A stretch of DNA of 64,000 nt from Gadus chalcogrammus (GCF_026213295.1 NC_079431.1:17084465-17148464), one strand, 5' to 3'. Numbered from the stretch's first letter, positions 12,430 to 26,080 are shown. A program made the numbers and translations. Notes: generated by a model not told the origin, from the sequence alone.

Positions 12430-12605
12430 TGAAACATTTTGCCAAGTTACTAAAAGGTTGGATTGTTCTGGGTTTGAATCCCAACCGGCCCAGTATAACC
12501 TTTAGGGGTCGTCGAGTAAGATGTCTAACTCAACCTACTTATCTGGATTCACTGCAAGTCCCTTTGGACTTGCAGTGAATCCACAACCTGCTAAATGACT
12601 CAAAT
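12430..12605 (+). mobile_element. tRNA-derived SINE
   Basis: It has a B-box-like GGGTTTGAATCCC (about 12470-12482) and the typical fish SINE tail word CCTGCTAAATGACT (about 12587-12600). In between, 12544-12583 is a perfect 18-bp hairpin with a 4-nt loop. The head is degenerate. Confidence 0.6.
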
Positions 12606-12646
12606 CGGTACATTCAAACACCGTAACAACTCTTTCCCTTTCACTA

Positions 12647-13033
<387 letters not shown>

Positions 13034-13173
13034 CTATAATTACATTGGGGAGCACTCATACAATATTTAGACACACCTTTCAGTCTGTAAATAACACTTT
13101 AAATGTGTTTCTATCAATGACTGAATATTGTATAACATGTTAAGGCCATGCTGGTTTGAACAATGAAGCCCAC

Positions 13174-13206
13174 CTCCTCACGCATCTTCTTCACGGTTTC
13201 TCCTTT
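13174..13206 (-). CDS. pcbp3: PCBP3-like coding exon 3 (33-nt microexon, KH1)
   Basis: These eleven codons, KGETVKKMREE, complete the KH1 GXXG loop and the following helix. The acceptor is CTCTAAAG and the donor is GTGGGC, which is weak. The intron separating it from exon 2 is only 113 bp. It is phase 0 on both sides. The peptide is the conserved continuation of EVGSIIGK in PCBP proteins. Confidence 0.88.
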
Positions 13207-13319
13207 CTTTAGAGTCCAAGACAGAAAAGAAAAGCGCATGATGTAATTCCATCACTTATTCAACAAGCGCATTTGTATTATTCTGGATGAAACTGGATAA
13301 TCCAAAAGAAATACTCCAC

Positions 13320-13343
13320 CTTTCCAATAATGCTGCCCACTTC
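13320..13343 (-). CDS. pcbp3: PCBP3-like coding exon 2 (24-nt microexon, KH1)
   Basis: This is an eight-codon microexon, EVGSIIGK, bounded by acceptor TGCAG and donor GTGGAG. It carries the first half of the KH1 GXXG loop: its last two residues are the G and the first K of GKKG. It is phase 0 at both ends, so skipping it would keep the frame but remove half of the RNA-contacting loop. The peptide matches the strongly conserved PCBP KH1 sequence, so the exon is convincing despite its size and weak donor. Confidence 0.88.
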
Positions 13344-13704
13344 CTGCATGAAAAAACCCAGAAGGACAGTTATGAATAAATGCTGTTTTCTTTCACTCCC
13401 TCAGATTTCTTAGACGTGGAACATTTGCAATACATTTCCATGTTAGCGCGTGGGTAAACAGACAGGCAGAGGTTAAGAGGCTGTGCGGTCTATCTCCATG
13501 AATGTAGAGATGAGCCGCAGCTGCCGGCGCGCTGAATCCTCCCCTGACCTTTGCTCAATGAGCATATAGAGCAAAGGTCCGCGCACGTCAAGAGCGTGCG
13601 CGGAGCGGACCCACACAGCGCAGCAGAGCGTCACAATTGATAGCATCTGGCTTATACGTTGGCACGCGTGTGCACACACACGCACACCAACGCACACTCG
13701 CTTG

Positions 13705-13706
<2 letters not shown>

Positions 13707-13797
<91 letters not shown>
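13707..13797 (+). repeat. (CA)n microsatellite
   Basis: Nearly pure CA repeat of about 90 bp in the intron between coding exons 1 and 2. Confidence 0.97.
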
Positions 13798-13800
<3 letters not shown>

Positions 13801-14364
13801 CACACACACCCAACCACACTAAGCAGAGGCATTACACGCTACACACTGAGCGTTTCAGAAGATACATTAGCTCATTCAAGTAAAAGGCTAGATACACTGT
13901 ACACTGTATTATTTTCTTTTTCGCCCGGACGGAAGATCCATTATACACTGATGCAAGTATGTAACACTGTAACAAGGGAATGCTTTGTTCCTGTTTAGCA
14001 TGGCGTGTGGCTTAAGGTTGAATCGTAAAGGTTGAACCGCGGGTACACCGTGGGAGCTCTGCATCGAAGTCCACGGAGACCGTAGGTCACACGAACCTCT
14101 ACGCAAAACATAAAAAAAAAAAAACGACGACCACAGTCTTTGTCTTTCATGCCGAGTTCCCCTCTGCACGTCATAAAGGTCCCGAGCAGACCCTGTAACA
14201 GTCAGGTGGTACTCTGAACGCTCTGAATCAATGAGGCAGAACCGTGAACGCGAGGCGCGAGGCGCGAGGCGGCGGCACAGAGGCCCGGCGAGGTCCCAGT
14301 GGGTTCCTGTTCAGAGCGGTAAAGCACGGAACGACCCCCCCCCCCCCACCCCATGAGGCCTTAC

Positions 14365-14440
14365 CTTCCCATGCATTAGGAGGCGGATGGTGAGCGTGAC
14401 GTTGAGGCCCCCCTCGGACTGGATCTTGGCCGGATCCATG
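14365..14440 (-). CDS. pcbp3: PCBP3-like coding exon 1 (start codon, N-terminus)
   Basis: The exon runs from the acceptor CCTCCCAG to the donor GTAAGG. Only one untranslated base precedes the ATG at 14439-14437, so the rest of the 5' leader must lie on upstream exons. It encodes 25 residues, starting MDPAKIQSEGG and ending in the LNVTLTIRLLMHGK stretch typical of PCBP1, 2 and 3, which is beta strand 1 of KH1. It ends in phase 0. The intron just before it is strikingly C-rich on the coding strand, and the intron just after it carries a long G run (about 14336-14352). Confidence 0.9.
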
Positions 14441-14530
14441 CTGGGAGGCGTGGTGGTGGGGGGGGCTGGAGGAGTGGGGCGGGAGGGGCAGGGAGGGGGG
14501 AGGGGAGGGGGGTCGGGGAAAGGGAAATAC
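14441..14530 (-). promoter_or_regulatory. C-rich polypyrimidine tract before the start-codon exon
   Basis: Read on the gene strand, the 90 nt before the acceptor consist mostly of CCCCTCCC-type runs, including a run of eight or more C. It serves as the polypyrimidine tract of the exon carrying the ATG. C-rich RNA is the ligand of PCBP proteins, so self-binding is possible, but this is inference. Confidence 0.4.
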
Positions 14531-14817
14531 TCAGGAGGGAAGGGAATGGGATTTTCGCCGCAGCAAGCCAGTCACCTTGAGGAAGAGAAGAAGGACACGT
14601 CGACATGAAACACATGCTAGCATGCACACACGCACATAGACACACCAAATTATGAATGATTCAGTGTGACAGAATACCCCAGCAATGTTTCCTCATCCTA
14701 CAGGGAAATGCACTGATAAAAGCAACAATAATGAGAGATTGACGCGTTCCACTCAATTCAATTCACTCTTTCTTACAGGACACTGACATAAATGAGGAAT
14801 CAAATCTGATGAACGCA

Positions 14818-14905
14818 TGTATATTGGCCATTTTACAATTCAGCGGATGCTTTTATCAAAGCGAGTAACAGTGATCCCGGATTCGTTTTACACTTTAAGG
14901 AGCGA
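14818..14905 (-). mobile_element. SINE/LINE tail, minus strand
   Basis: The plus strand reads GGCCATTTTACAATTCAGCG then GATGCTTTTATCAAAGCGAG. This is the reverse complement of the common fish tail (CTCGCTTTGATAAAAGCATC, CGCTGAATTG). Confidence 0.55.
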
Positions 14906-15224
14906 GTAGGGCTTCGGCAGTTTTCTAACAGATGCCTGTGTGTGTACCCTAAAGTTATAAATAGCCCAAGCTTTTTAAAATCTCAGGGATAAAACATATT
15001 TCACCACTAGTGCCTAATCTTTCCCTGAATCTTTCCCTCCCCATTCATTGTCATCATGCTGTGAATTATTGATTATATTATACCATCATATCATTTCATT
15101 CATAATTTCACATAGCGCAAGCTATTCAATAACAGACAGCTCAATAAATGTTATTTTCATTAAATCCTCTTCCACCAGTGCAAGGCAGAAAATTCTTGTC
15201 CAGACAAACAGCAAGGTCCCATGG

Positions 15225-15425
15225 CCTACACTTGCTAGCAGATGCTTTTATCCAGAGAGAATAATTGTATTTTTTTTCCTGATTAGGCATTAGGTAAGGC
15301 ATTAAGTATCATTAGGCCTATGGCTTCATATGATGCCTACAGGTAGACTGGGGCCATTCCAGATCAAAGACAGACCATTCCGGCTGGGAGTAAAACACCA
15401 TAACCACTAGACTATTCTATTCCAA
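15225..15425 (-). mobile_element. tRNA-derived SINE, minus strand
   Basis: Read on the minus strand, it starts ATAGTCTAGTGGTTATGG (A-box-like TAGTCTAGTGG) and continues through GTTTTACTCCCAGCCGG. It ends with the tail words GGATAAAAGCATCTGCTAGC. This is the standard head-to-tail order of fish SINEs. The B box is not clear. Confidence 0.6.
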
Positions 15426-15844
15426 CTCCAAAACATGTCCACCCATTTCTGAAAAGTACAAAGATACCCCAGGGTATTTTTGCAATGGCTAATATTACAA
15501 GACAGCAGCATGATATCGTACACATCGTGAAGACTTAGCATAGTCTGCAGCCTGTGGGCCAAGCCACTCCCTATCACTCTCATTCACATTCCTGAAACAA
15601 ACTATTCTTGGAGGCGGCATTTCCTTGATGAATTGTTTTCGAATGACCATATGCAAACAACACTGTATGTCCATGCTACACCCTGCAGGGGCGTCCATTT
15701 TGGAGCTAAGTAGGTAAAGAGCTAGGCATGCTGCTGGTTGAAGGTATTCAGCATTTTACAGATGATCCGAAGGGGAGGCAGAAATGGAGTTGGTGGTTAC
15801 TATGTACAATATACCTCTATATTGAGTTAAGGGCAGGAGGGCGC

Positions 15845-17845
<2,001 letters not shown>

Positions 17846-19670
17846 AATGATAATACAAATGCCAATCCTACTATCTGACGTTGTATGATTTTTTCTTTTT
17901 CATTCTAGATTACAAAAGGGCAGGACTACGATGAGGTCCAGAGTTGAAAAATCGAACGTAGGGAGCAAAAGAATGCAAGCAAAAAAATGACATTTTGTCA
18001 AAGGAAATCTGTAGAGAAAGAAAAATATTATGGCCAAACCCTACCATCAAATTGGCTGATAATTCTTCCCAGCACACAATTTTATGTTTAACCAAAACAC
18101 ACACTCTAAACCCCGCCTTATGAGGCAGTTGAGCTGTCCTAATACATCAGCCTGAGCTATTGCAATCTCACAAAATCAACAGTTCAACCAATAGCGTTTT
18201 AGGCTTCTGTCACATAGCATTAGCCTAATGGGCTAGCATAGCTTCAGGGGCATCTGTTCCCTAAAGTTAGAGGAGAGATTCTTCCACTTCTCTACCTTCA
18301 TTAATTGTTTAAAAACTATGCAAAGGTTCACAATGACATTTATGTCTGATATTGTGACTAATTCTGTTTAGCATTTATGAGTATCGATGTTCCTGCAATA
18401 ATGACGCAGCTATTAAACTTATTAATGATCTGATGCATTGCTTTGTAAAACCTATAGTTGCTTTTATACAGTTTCAACCTTTTAGCGAAAATAACATACC
18501 TATTTGTTGTACCACAAAGGACATACCAGGGCAGTCCTAAAATGTATTTATATTCAAGATTTTATTTTTGGAATGGTCCCAAAGCCACCTTGGTCGAAGG
18601 AATATCAAAAGTACATAGGTAAGCTGTCTTGTTAAAATTATTCACGTCAATATCCATGTGCAAAGTTACCTTGCATTTTAAATGCTCTGCATACAATTTG
18701 CAATGCATTTGTGTGTCCATGTGATTAAGTGCAGTTTATTCACACAGTAAGGGTGAAATTTGTAGGTCAATCCCATATCAACTTTTCCTGAGATTTTCAA
18801 CATTTCTAATTAGCCACATGTCCAATTCTCCCATGATAAGAAACATGGCATTGTACATATTAAATAAAGGTCAATGAAAATGTACGATTCTCATAATTTT
18901 ATTGGATTTAAAATAAAATTATAATATGGAGAAAGGTTTTACCTTCGAAACAGTCAATAGCAGTCACCACGCATGATGTTCAACCGAAACAAAAAACAAT
19001 GAAAAACAGAATAAAAATAAGACGCACAGCCGTCTCCTCTCACCTTATTGGCCAAAAGGCTATTCTGTCATCCCATTGGCCGAGACATGAGGTCATGTGA
19101 TCGATGCATCACAACACGCAAGGTTCATAAAGACCAAGATGAAAATACATCCCCAGCCATGCCTCCCAAACCAGCCAGACATGTCTGGAGGTGAGGCCCT
19201 CCCGCTGGGTCTTCTCTACATCTCCCATGGTTTGGCTGGGGGAGGACCATCGTGAGGTCAGCCGTCACGCTTGGATGCCCAAGATGGAGTGCCCTTCAAG
19301 GCCTTAGGGGAGGGGTGTCACTGGGTGTCATATGGGTTAAGAATGGGTATACAGAGTGACACGTCATCAAAGTCAGTCTGAGATTGTCGCTTACCGAACC
19401 AATACGTAGTGGTGTGTAAACATGTTAGCAGTCTGTTAGCATCAGTCTGTTAGCAGCCCTATGGCGACATTTTTCATGGATGATGATGAGAATTGAAGGC
19501 CTATTTTTTGTTTTATGGACTAGTTTGTATGTATTATAATAAACTCTGGTATTTTCAGCAGAGGAGATAAATGCACCAGATCTATTCATGAAGGCGGAGA
19601 GTAGAAGAGCCATTATGTTAAACTCCAATCTAATCAGAAAGGAAACATGCAAGGGTTTGTGTGTATGTAC
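17846..19670. other. Non-coding stretch; CCAAT-containing block
   Basis: No gene is seen. The part at about 18940-19390 is richer in CpG and unique-looking, and it contains two ATTGGCC motifs at 19047-19053 and 19075-19081, 28 bp apart. It might be a solo LTR or a regulatory element, but no matching ends were found. Confidence 0.4.
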
Positions 19671-19678
19671 GTGTGTGT

Positions 19679-19795
<117 letters not shown>

Positions 19796-20066
19796 TGACT
19801 TGTCTGCCCGCATGTGAATGCACGTGTGTGTCTGTGAGTGTGGGCTTGTGTGAAAGATATTTTCTAGATAAAATGAAAGCCTGAAATTCAAATCAAATTG
19901 AGAGAAATGGCTTGCTGGCAATCTGACACTGGTTCTGGCATACATATTTTGTCTGGGAAACCAATTTAAAACTAGAGACAAGGTTTAATGAAATGCTGCA
20001 TCTCAGATTATGAAGTGGTAAACTGTATCTGTGTGTAACTCTTTAAAAAATGAACATATCCAAGAA

Positions 20067-20083
20067 CCCTAACCCTAACCCTA
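20067..20083. repeat. Interstitial telomeric repeat (CCCTAA)n
   Basis: The sequence CCCTAACCCTAACCCTA is nearly three units of the vertebrate telomeric repeat, inside non-repetitive DNA. Confidence 0.85.
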
Positions 20084-20522
20084 GTTTGAATTACAAGAAG
20101 TTCCTTCTGGTTGCCACCAGACACAACTGTCCCAAGTTGAATACCATGTTCCCATAATTCCAAAACACCCTGTCAAAACATACTATTTAACAATCCAACT
20201 ATCGCTAAAACACAGAACACAGAAACAAAATTATCTTAATCTTAATTAATTCATGTTGAGAAATACCCCAAGGGCTGCGTCTCCTGTGGTTTTGAATACA
20301 CTCTCGGTACAACGATGAAGATAAGAAGCGTGATAAATCTGTTCATTTGGGAGTACTAAAAAGAACGCACACCACATGCAGATATTAGGGATAATTAATG
20401 ATTTTATAAAATGAAACCGGACAGTTTTTGGGAAATTGGAATTGGGGTCACAGGTGTTGACGAAATGGAGTAAGAACTCAGTCTTGAAAAGGAGGTCATT
20501 CTTTACATTCTACATCTGCTCC

Positions 20523-20602
20523 AATTCCTTCCTCCCTTCCTCCCTCCCTCCCTCCCTCCCTCCCTCCCTCCCTCCCTCCCTCCCTCCCTCCCTCCCTCCC
20601 TC
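20523..20602 (+). repeat. (TCCC)n repeat
   Basis: About 19 units of TCCC/CCTC, pure pyrimidine on the plus strand. Confidence 0.95.
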
Positions 20603-20921
20603 TTTCCCATCCCCCTCCTTCTGAATGCCTACACAAAGCCTGTTGTAGACCACTAATGGTAAACTGTTTGGACCCATGTTTGCAGTCACAGTGGGGGATA
20701 TTAATCAAGTTTCTTGCTCACATGTAAGAGGCGGTAATATGCACACATGTTAAATAGGAGTGGGGTGCACAATTTTTTTTAGATTAAAGATTAATAACAG
20801 ATTAAACAGCCCAATCCCAGACAGTTTTGACGGGCCATTGAGATAGAAAAAAAAGGGGTTACAACACCTAAAACAAGAAACTTAGAAAACCAGACTAAAA
20901 GCTGAAATGGAAAAGGATAGT

Positions 20922-21092
20922 GTAGCGGATAGTGTGGTCCACTGCCAACCGAAAGGGTCCCGGAACGATCCCCATTGTCCCAGCAAGATGCCTGAACCGC
21001 TACCTCCTCCTTAATGTCCCATATCTTATTCACTGAATGAGTCACTTTGGATAAAAACCTGTCTGCTATAGGATTAAATAGTAAATCAAACA
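20922..21092 (+). mobile_element. tRNA-derived SINE, plus strand
   Basis: The head reads GGTCCACTGCCAACCGAAAG and GGTCCCGGAACGATCCCC (B-box-like). The middle reads CAAGATGCCTGAACCGCTAC. The tail reads GTCACTTTGGATAAAAACC and TGTCTGCTATAGGATTAAAT. These are the three parts of a common fish SINE, in order. Confidence 0.65.
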
Positions 21093-22053
21093 ACATCAAA
21101 CAGTCCATAGGCATCGGGTCTTGGGTCTAAATATTAACCAATCAACCTATGCATTTGCATATGTACATATTGACATGGTGTACATAATGACATGGGAGAA
21201 ACTGCAAGAGTTGCCATTCAACCTTACAGCTAACAATCTTATCTTGTCATGTCATAAATGGACTAATGCAGAATGTCTGTAATACTACTACTAATATTAT
21301 TACTAATAATAATACAATTTCTAATAATAAACTTTTTTCTTTTTTTTCTGCTGGCAATGTGGCATCCAAAGAATTAAAATGTGTGGAGATTCTACATAGA
21401 CTTAAATACCCTTCATGAACCCAACTCTCTTTAACTACATCCACCTTGTTTTAACAAATCAAAATCCAAAAATAGAGCAGCATTTTTGCCATCATTTCCA
21501 GTGCCCTTGAGGCAAGAAGAAGACAATAGTGCAACTCATCAAGCTAGCCCGGCGGCGGCCATGTTGGACGGTAAGGCACCAATAGCCCAAGGCTGTTGGA
21601 TAATAACATCCTGAATAACCTTTCCGTAAACTAAGACAGACAATGGATGGCATTTTGTTCGTCACAGCCAACCGAAAGTCACTGGGAAGATAAATGTGTC
21701 TGAGCTGGTCTGATAACGAAGCTCTCTCGCCGTACAGTCTACGAAAGATCTTTCTGAAATGTAGCGCTCTTTAATTGGATAATATGGTGAACTCAAACAT
21801 TTTATGTGACCATTTTGGGTGGCCTTTTTCCCCCTTTTCTGTTCCTTTTTCCCCCTTTTCTATTCCTAGTATATTTAAACCTTGAGATGTTTTATTTTTT
21901 CACAGTTGAGGATGATTAAGGCGGTCTAGAAATACAAAAATAATTGCATTAACATTTGCACTGCTTTGGGTCATATTATTTTTTGTATATTCCATAATAC
22001 TTCTATGAAACTTCTTTGCTGTGCCTTCTGAAATTATTTTTTGTACTTTCGCA
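21093..22053. other. Non-coding stretch
   Basis: No supported gene. It contains an AT-rich (TAATA)n patch near 21285-21330 and a short GC-rich GGCGGCGGCCATGTTGGACG followed by GTAAGG at about 21550-21575. A tandem repeat of about 23 bp (CCTTTTTCCCCCTTTTCTGT-type) lies at about 21821-21866. Confidence 0.45.
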
Positions 22054-22219
22054 GAAAAATAAATCTGACTTTCACTTCTAAATATGTGTTAAGAGAAAAT
22101 AAAATGCATTTTAGAGAAGAATTTGAAGAATTTATGCAGCAAAATAATGAAATAGTTACACAGGTCGCAGCAACAGATACAGCCACATCCTCCATGTTGG
22201 GGTTGGAGAAGAAAGCCGG
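22054..22219 (+). other. Orphan exon-like open frame with splice signals
   Basis: A 166-bp plus-strand segment is open throughout in one frame. A pyrimidine-rich TTTGTACTTTCGCAG precedes it and a strong donor, GCCG|GTAAGT, follows it. The frame includes MHFREEFEEFMQQNNEIVTQ and ends TSSMLGLEKKAG. It is acidic/glutamine-rich with helical character. I do not recognise the protein. It could be an exon of an unknown gene antisense to the pcbp3 intron, a transposon-derived exon, or chance. Confidence 0.25.
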
Positions 22220-22460
22220 TAAGTATTTGCTGACTGGGCTACACAGCGTCAAGCAAGCACCGTAAGGATTCGGGCCGTAGCCAATGGGGTTTCTTAAGGC
22301 CGTCTACAAAACGCTTTGTGGACGGCGTTAGGAAACAGCATTTGCTACGGTCAGTACCAATAACCTTACAGTTAAAAGAGTTGACTTTTAAAAGTTTCAA
22401 CGTTCACATGCAAGGTGAAGTATTTAAACAGACGCATGCATTTGCTTGTCAGACAAACTC

Positions 22461-22462
<2 letters not shown>

Positions 22463-22542
<80 letters not shown>
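22463..22542 (+). repeat. (AC)n microsatellite
   Basis: Pure AC run, followed to about 22670 by degenerate ACAC-rich sequence. Confidence 0.96.
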
Positions 22543-22545
<3 letters not shown>

Positions 22546-23702
22546 ACCACACTTGCACACAAAGACAGAGGCTGCTGCAAATGCATACAAACACACACAC
22601 ACACACATACACACTCGCCCACAAAAACACAGACTCTTGCAAACACACACACAAACATACACACACTCTCTTCATAGAACTCCACACCACCCGAGAGCCA
22701 GCGATGCGGCAAAGCTACATCCATCACAGGGACACACTGTAACCGGACATCATCAGAGTCCGGCAGCAGCACTCGCCAGAAACACCACAACCCCAGCCCC
22801 CACACACACACCCACTTGCATTAGGTTATATATATACACATACACAAACAAACAAACACGTGTATGCCACACAGTATCCCAAACCCCATTTGTCAATCTG
22901 CAGATCCACTTCTTGCTTTAAAATTCCATCAAGTTGGATTGAATTGATTAAACTTATAGGCCCCATGTCTATTACTAGTCCAAAGGAGGAAGAGTCTTCT
23001 ATCTCTGTATGCAATATATTGTGGCTTTCATCAAAAAAGGGATGTCTTACAGTATCGAAAGGTCAAACAGTGGAAGAGTTAAACGGACGTAGATCGCTTT
23101 AATAAAATAAAGTTAGATATGTTTTATGACTTTTTCTGATAAACGCAATATGCTCTGTTAATATTGTTCGGCTGAATTATGTTCAAAATAAATATTCTTA
23201 CTGCATTCCTGTGCTTAAAATATAGGTTTTACAGGGGACAACTTTAGCAGCATGAATATGTCAAGAACGCAATAAGTAGGCCAGAGTAATAATGGCTTTA
23301 TAATAAGCCATTTAGCCATCCAATAAAACAAGAAGTCTTAAACCAATATTTAACCTCAACTCCTGTTTCTACAGCCCCCACGCAGAGGCATGGTTTATTG
23401 ATGAATCCAGAGTGTTATTCCTCTGTGGCTCGGTGTGTTCATTATGACTGCTAAGTACGACTAGCGTAAGCAGGGAAGGGGCAACTGGCGGCCCGCGGGC
23501 CGCAAACGGCCCGCATCCTCACTCAGTCAGGCCCGCACATAATTTTAATTTAATTTAATTTACTAAAAATAAATAAAAAATTTGAGTTACAGAAAACTCG
23601 GTCAAGAAATACGAGAAGCAGAGTATCTCTTCATAGAATTCAAAGGCAAACCCATGTGACTAGTTTGCTTAGAAAATATCAGTCATAAAATATTTAAACT
23701 TA

Positions 23703-24876
23703 CAGTTTTTTCCTATCGTTTTCGGTCATGTACCCATACTATGGTCACTTTTCCCTATCACTTAACACAGTGGGCTTTAGAGACACACACCTCTGCATAT
23801 CTGTTAACCTTTGGTGCAAAATGCACTACAACAACCACACCACAAACAATGCTGCCATAACTTAACACATGTTTCCTCTCAGAACACTATGACCTAAAAA
23901 ACACTAACATCTTGAAGCATTGCCAATTGCATATATAAAATGTTGCTGTGTCCTCCAGTTTGGCATAGATGTCCTGTAGTGTTGCATTGAAAAAAAGAGA
24001 AAAAACACAGACAAACACTTCTTTGGACTACAGTAATAAAGTTTGTAATATTACAGTATGACAATCCAAGCCAAGTATCTGCTGACAGTGTTCATATGTT
24101 GGTTTACCTCCCACAAAAGATGTCACAATTGAGTGTGGTAAATGTACTGTAATTGTAAATACAGTAAATACTGTAAGTGTTTTATGAGAAACTGAGAATA
24201 ACAATTTTCAGTTTTTGTAATGCAAATTACATACAGTAAGTACGTAATATATGATCCAGAAACAAATCACAAACACAACAGTTTTTTTCACTGTGCTTTA
24301 CTTTTTGGAGATTTAGCTGAAAAGACCACCAGGTGTTTTGCATTGCAAAACTTATCCTCTGTGTTTTGTACAGATCATTGTATGTAGTGTTGCTTTTACG
24401 TAAAAAAAGTTATTCCATGCCAATTCACCAAGAACTATGGTGCACAGGGGGAAAAAAATCGAAATTACTGTAAAATAAAATAAATAAACTATAAACTAAA
24501 TATTTTTTCTTATTCAAACATGTAACTTCATTTGTCTGTCCAAATGCAGCATCTTTCCATCTACAGTGATCTAAATTACTGTTTAGATCACTGTACTGTT
24601 ACTGTTTTGAACAGAAAGTTCACTGTTTTGAACAGAGTATCTAAACATTGGTAAAATATGCTGTAGTTCCACAGCGTTTTGCCGGTAGTGAACATTGACT
24701 GGGGCAGGTATCCATGAAATTTGGAAGAAGGCGTCATTGCCAGCATTTGTATCTTAGCATAGGGGCAAGTAACCACAGTTTGGTTCACATGGTCTACTGG
24801 TATGCTCACTGTGTGAAGTGTTTAGGGAATGTGAACATGGTTTAGGTAAATTGCCTAAAACGATAGGAAAAAACTG
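23703..24876. mobile_element. Mariner-type transposon nested in the hAT element
   Basis: Perfect 20-bp terminal inverted repeats, CAGTTTTTTCCTATCGTTTT, lie at 23703-23722 and, reverse-complemented, at 24857-24876. TA dinucleotides flank both ends, as expected for a Tc1/mariner target duplication. At 1174 bp with no transposase-length frame, it appears non-autonomous or decayed. Confidence 0.8.
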
Positions 24877-25109
24877 TAAGTCGCCACTACAACTACTACA
24901 ACTGCAATGAATATCATGCTTGTTGGGTTTGAGTTTATTGAGTTGTTGCACTTAATGTTGGGCCACTGTTTTTCAGTTTTGTGACATCATTGAATGATGA
25001 TGTATGTGAGCCCTTTGCATTGATAAAAATACTAACCATTCATGGGGCTGTTTGAGCATGGAAAACATGAAATCAGTGTATGTTGGTTCAATTAACATAC
25101 CGTACATAG

Positions 25110-25873
25110 TAGGGATAGGCAAAACGATTATTTTCCAGGAATCAGTTCTTCCAGTTCCGTTCACTATCACGATTCGTTTGTTTGATTCATTTGTTTGATT
25201 CGTTCGTTAAGTCAGATGGTCTGTTACTTCATTTGGCAGGGAATAGGAAATTATGGAATAAATGTTAATCAACATGCATGTAGCCTACTACTTTCTAATG
25301 TTCTGGCGAAATTACCGAGGCTAAGTGTAAATATCAGGCATATATATAAAGCACATACGTGCATTTTTTTGCATAATGGGGTGCAGTCAGAATTAAATGG
25401 CGTCTTCCAAGTAGCGCTAATACAGTGGATCACCATTGTGCGAATTCCCTACTAAACCAAACGATGAGTCGTAATGGTAGGTAAAAACAATACTTTATTA
25501 AAGCTTGCAATTGTGATGTAGAACCAAATAAAAAGAAAAGAAAGTGCTAACATGATATTGAAGCCTACAGCGATCGTTAGTTGACTTGTGTGGTGGTGCC
25601 TTATCATTTGTTTACCCATGTGCCATGACAACGCGATTGCTACCTGCTGTAGTACTCTCATTGGCTGAATCGATGAGAACATTTAGACTCAAACAATATA
25701 AGGTCGCGGGGAGACGAAGCTCTGTTCGTTTGTATATTTTATTTACGTGACCATATATTTTTTATATGTTTAAAAAAAAAGAATCAGTTCTCTTGTTTTG
25801 GGAATCAGTTGTCGTCGTTCACCTTCGGGATTCGTTCGTTCTGACCGAATCGTTCACGACTGACCCAGCACTA
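25110..25873. mobile_element. Small hAT-type element nested in the larger hAT element
   Basis: A perfect 8-bp target duplication, GTACATAG, flanks it (25102-25109 and 25874-25881). The ends are related inverted repeats, TAGGGATAGG and TAGTGCTGGG (reverse complement). Subterminal GATTCGTT/GAATCGTT words recur on both sides. The size is 764 bp and no transposase was seen. Confidence 0.75.
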
Positions 25874-26080
25874 GTACATAGGTTATGAATCTGGAAGATT
25901 TTGTAAGTAGTGGCCATCCCCAAAATGCACCAGAATACATATCTATCTACCAAATTCAAAATGTTGTAGCTTCCCTCAGTTTACGTTTAGTTGAAGTGCA
26001 CAGTCACGTGGCCCTCTGATGGTGATGATGAAAAATTGTGGCCCTCTTTATCATGAAAGTTGCCCATCCCTGAGCGTGAG

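Larger units (their letters stand above)
23471..26072. mobile_element. Non-autonomous hAT-type transposon (2.6 kb) with nested insertions
   Basis: The ends match as inverted repeats: CAGGGAAGGGGCAACTGGCG on the left and CAGGGATGGGCAACTTTCAT on the right (reverse complement). The word GGCCC recurs near both ends. Flanking 8-bp direct repeats are AGCGTAAG (23463-23470) and AGCGTGAG (26073-26080), seven of eight identical. These ends and an 8-bp duplication are typical of Charlie/Zaphod-like hAT elements. No transposase was found. Two younger elements lie inside. Confidence 0.8.

Noticed and set aside
12430..12500. tRNA gene
   Set aside because: Only a B-box-like word is present, with no cloverleaf or A box at the right distance. 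The tail is that of a fish SINE.
24588..24809. 73-residue minus-strand frame inside the mariner-type element as transposase
   Set aside because: It is too short, with no DDE/D motif or helix-turn-helix recognisable, so the element is treated as non-autonomous.
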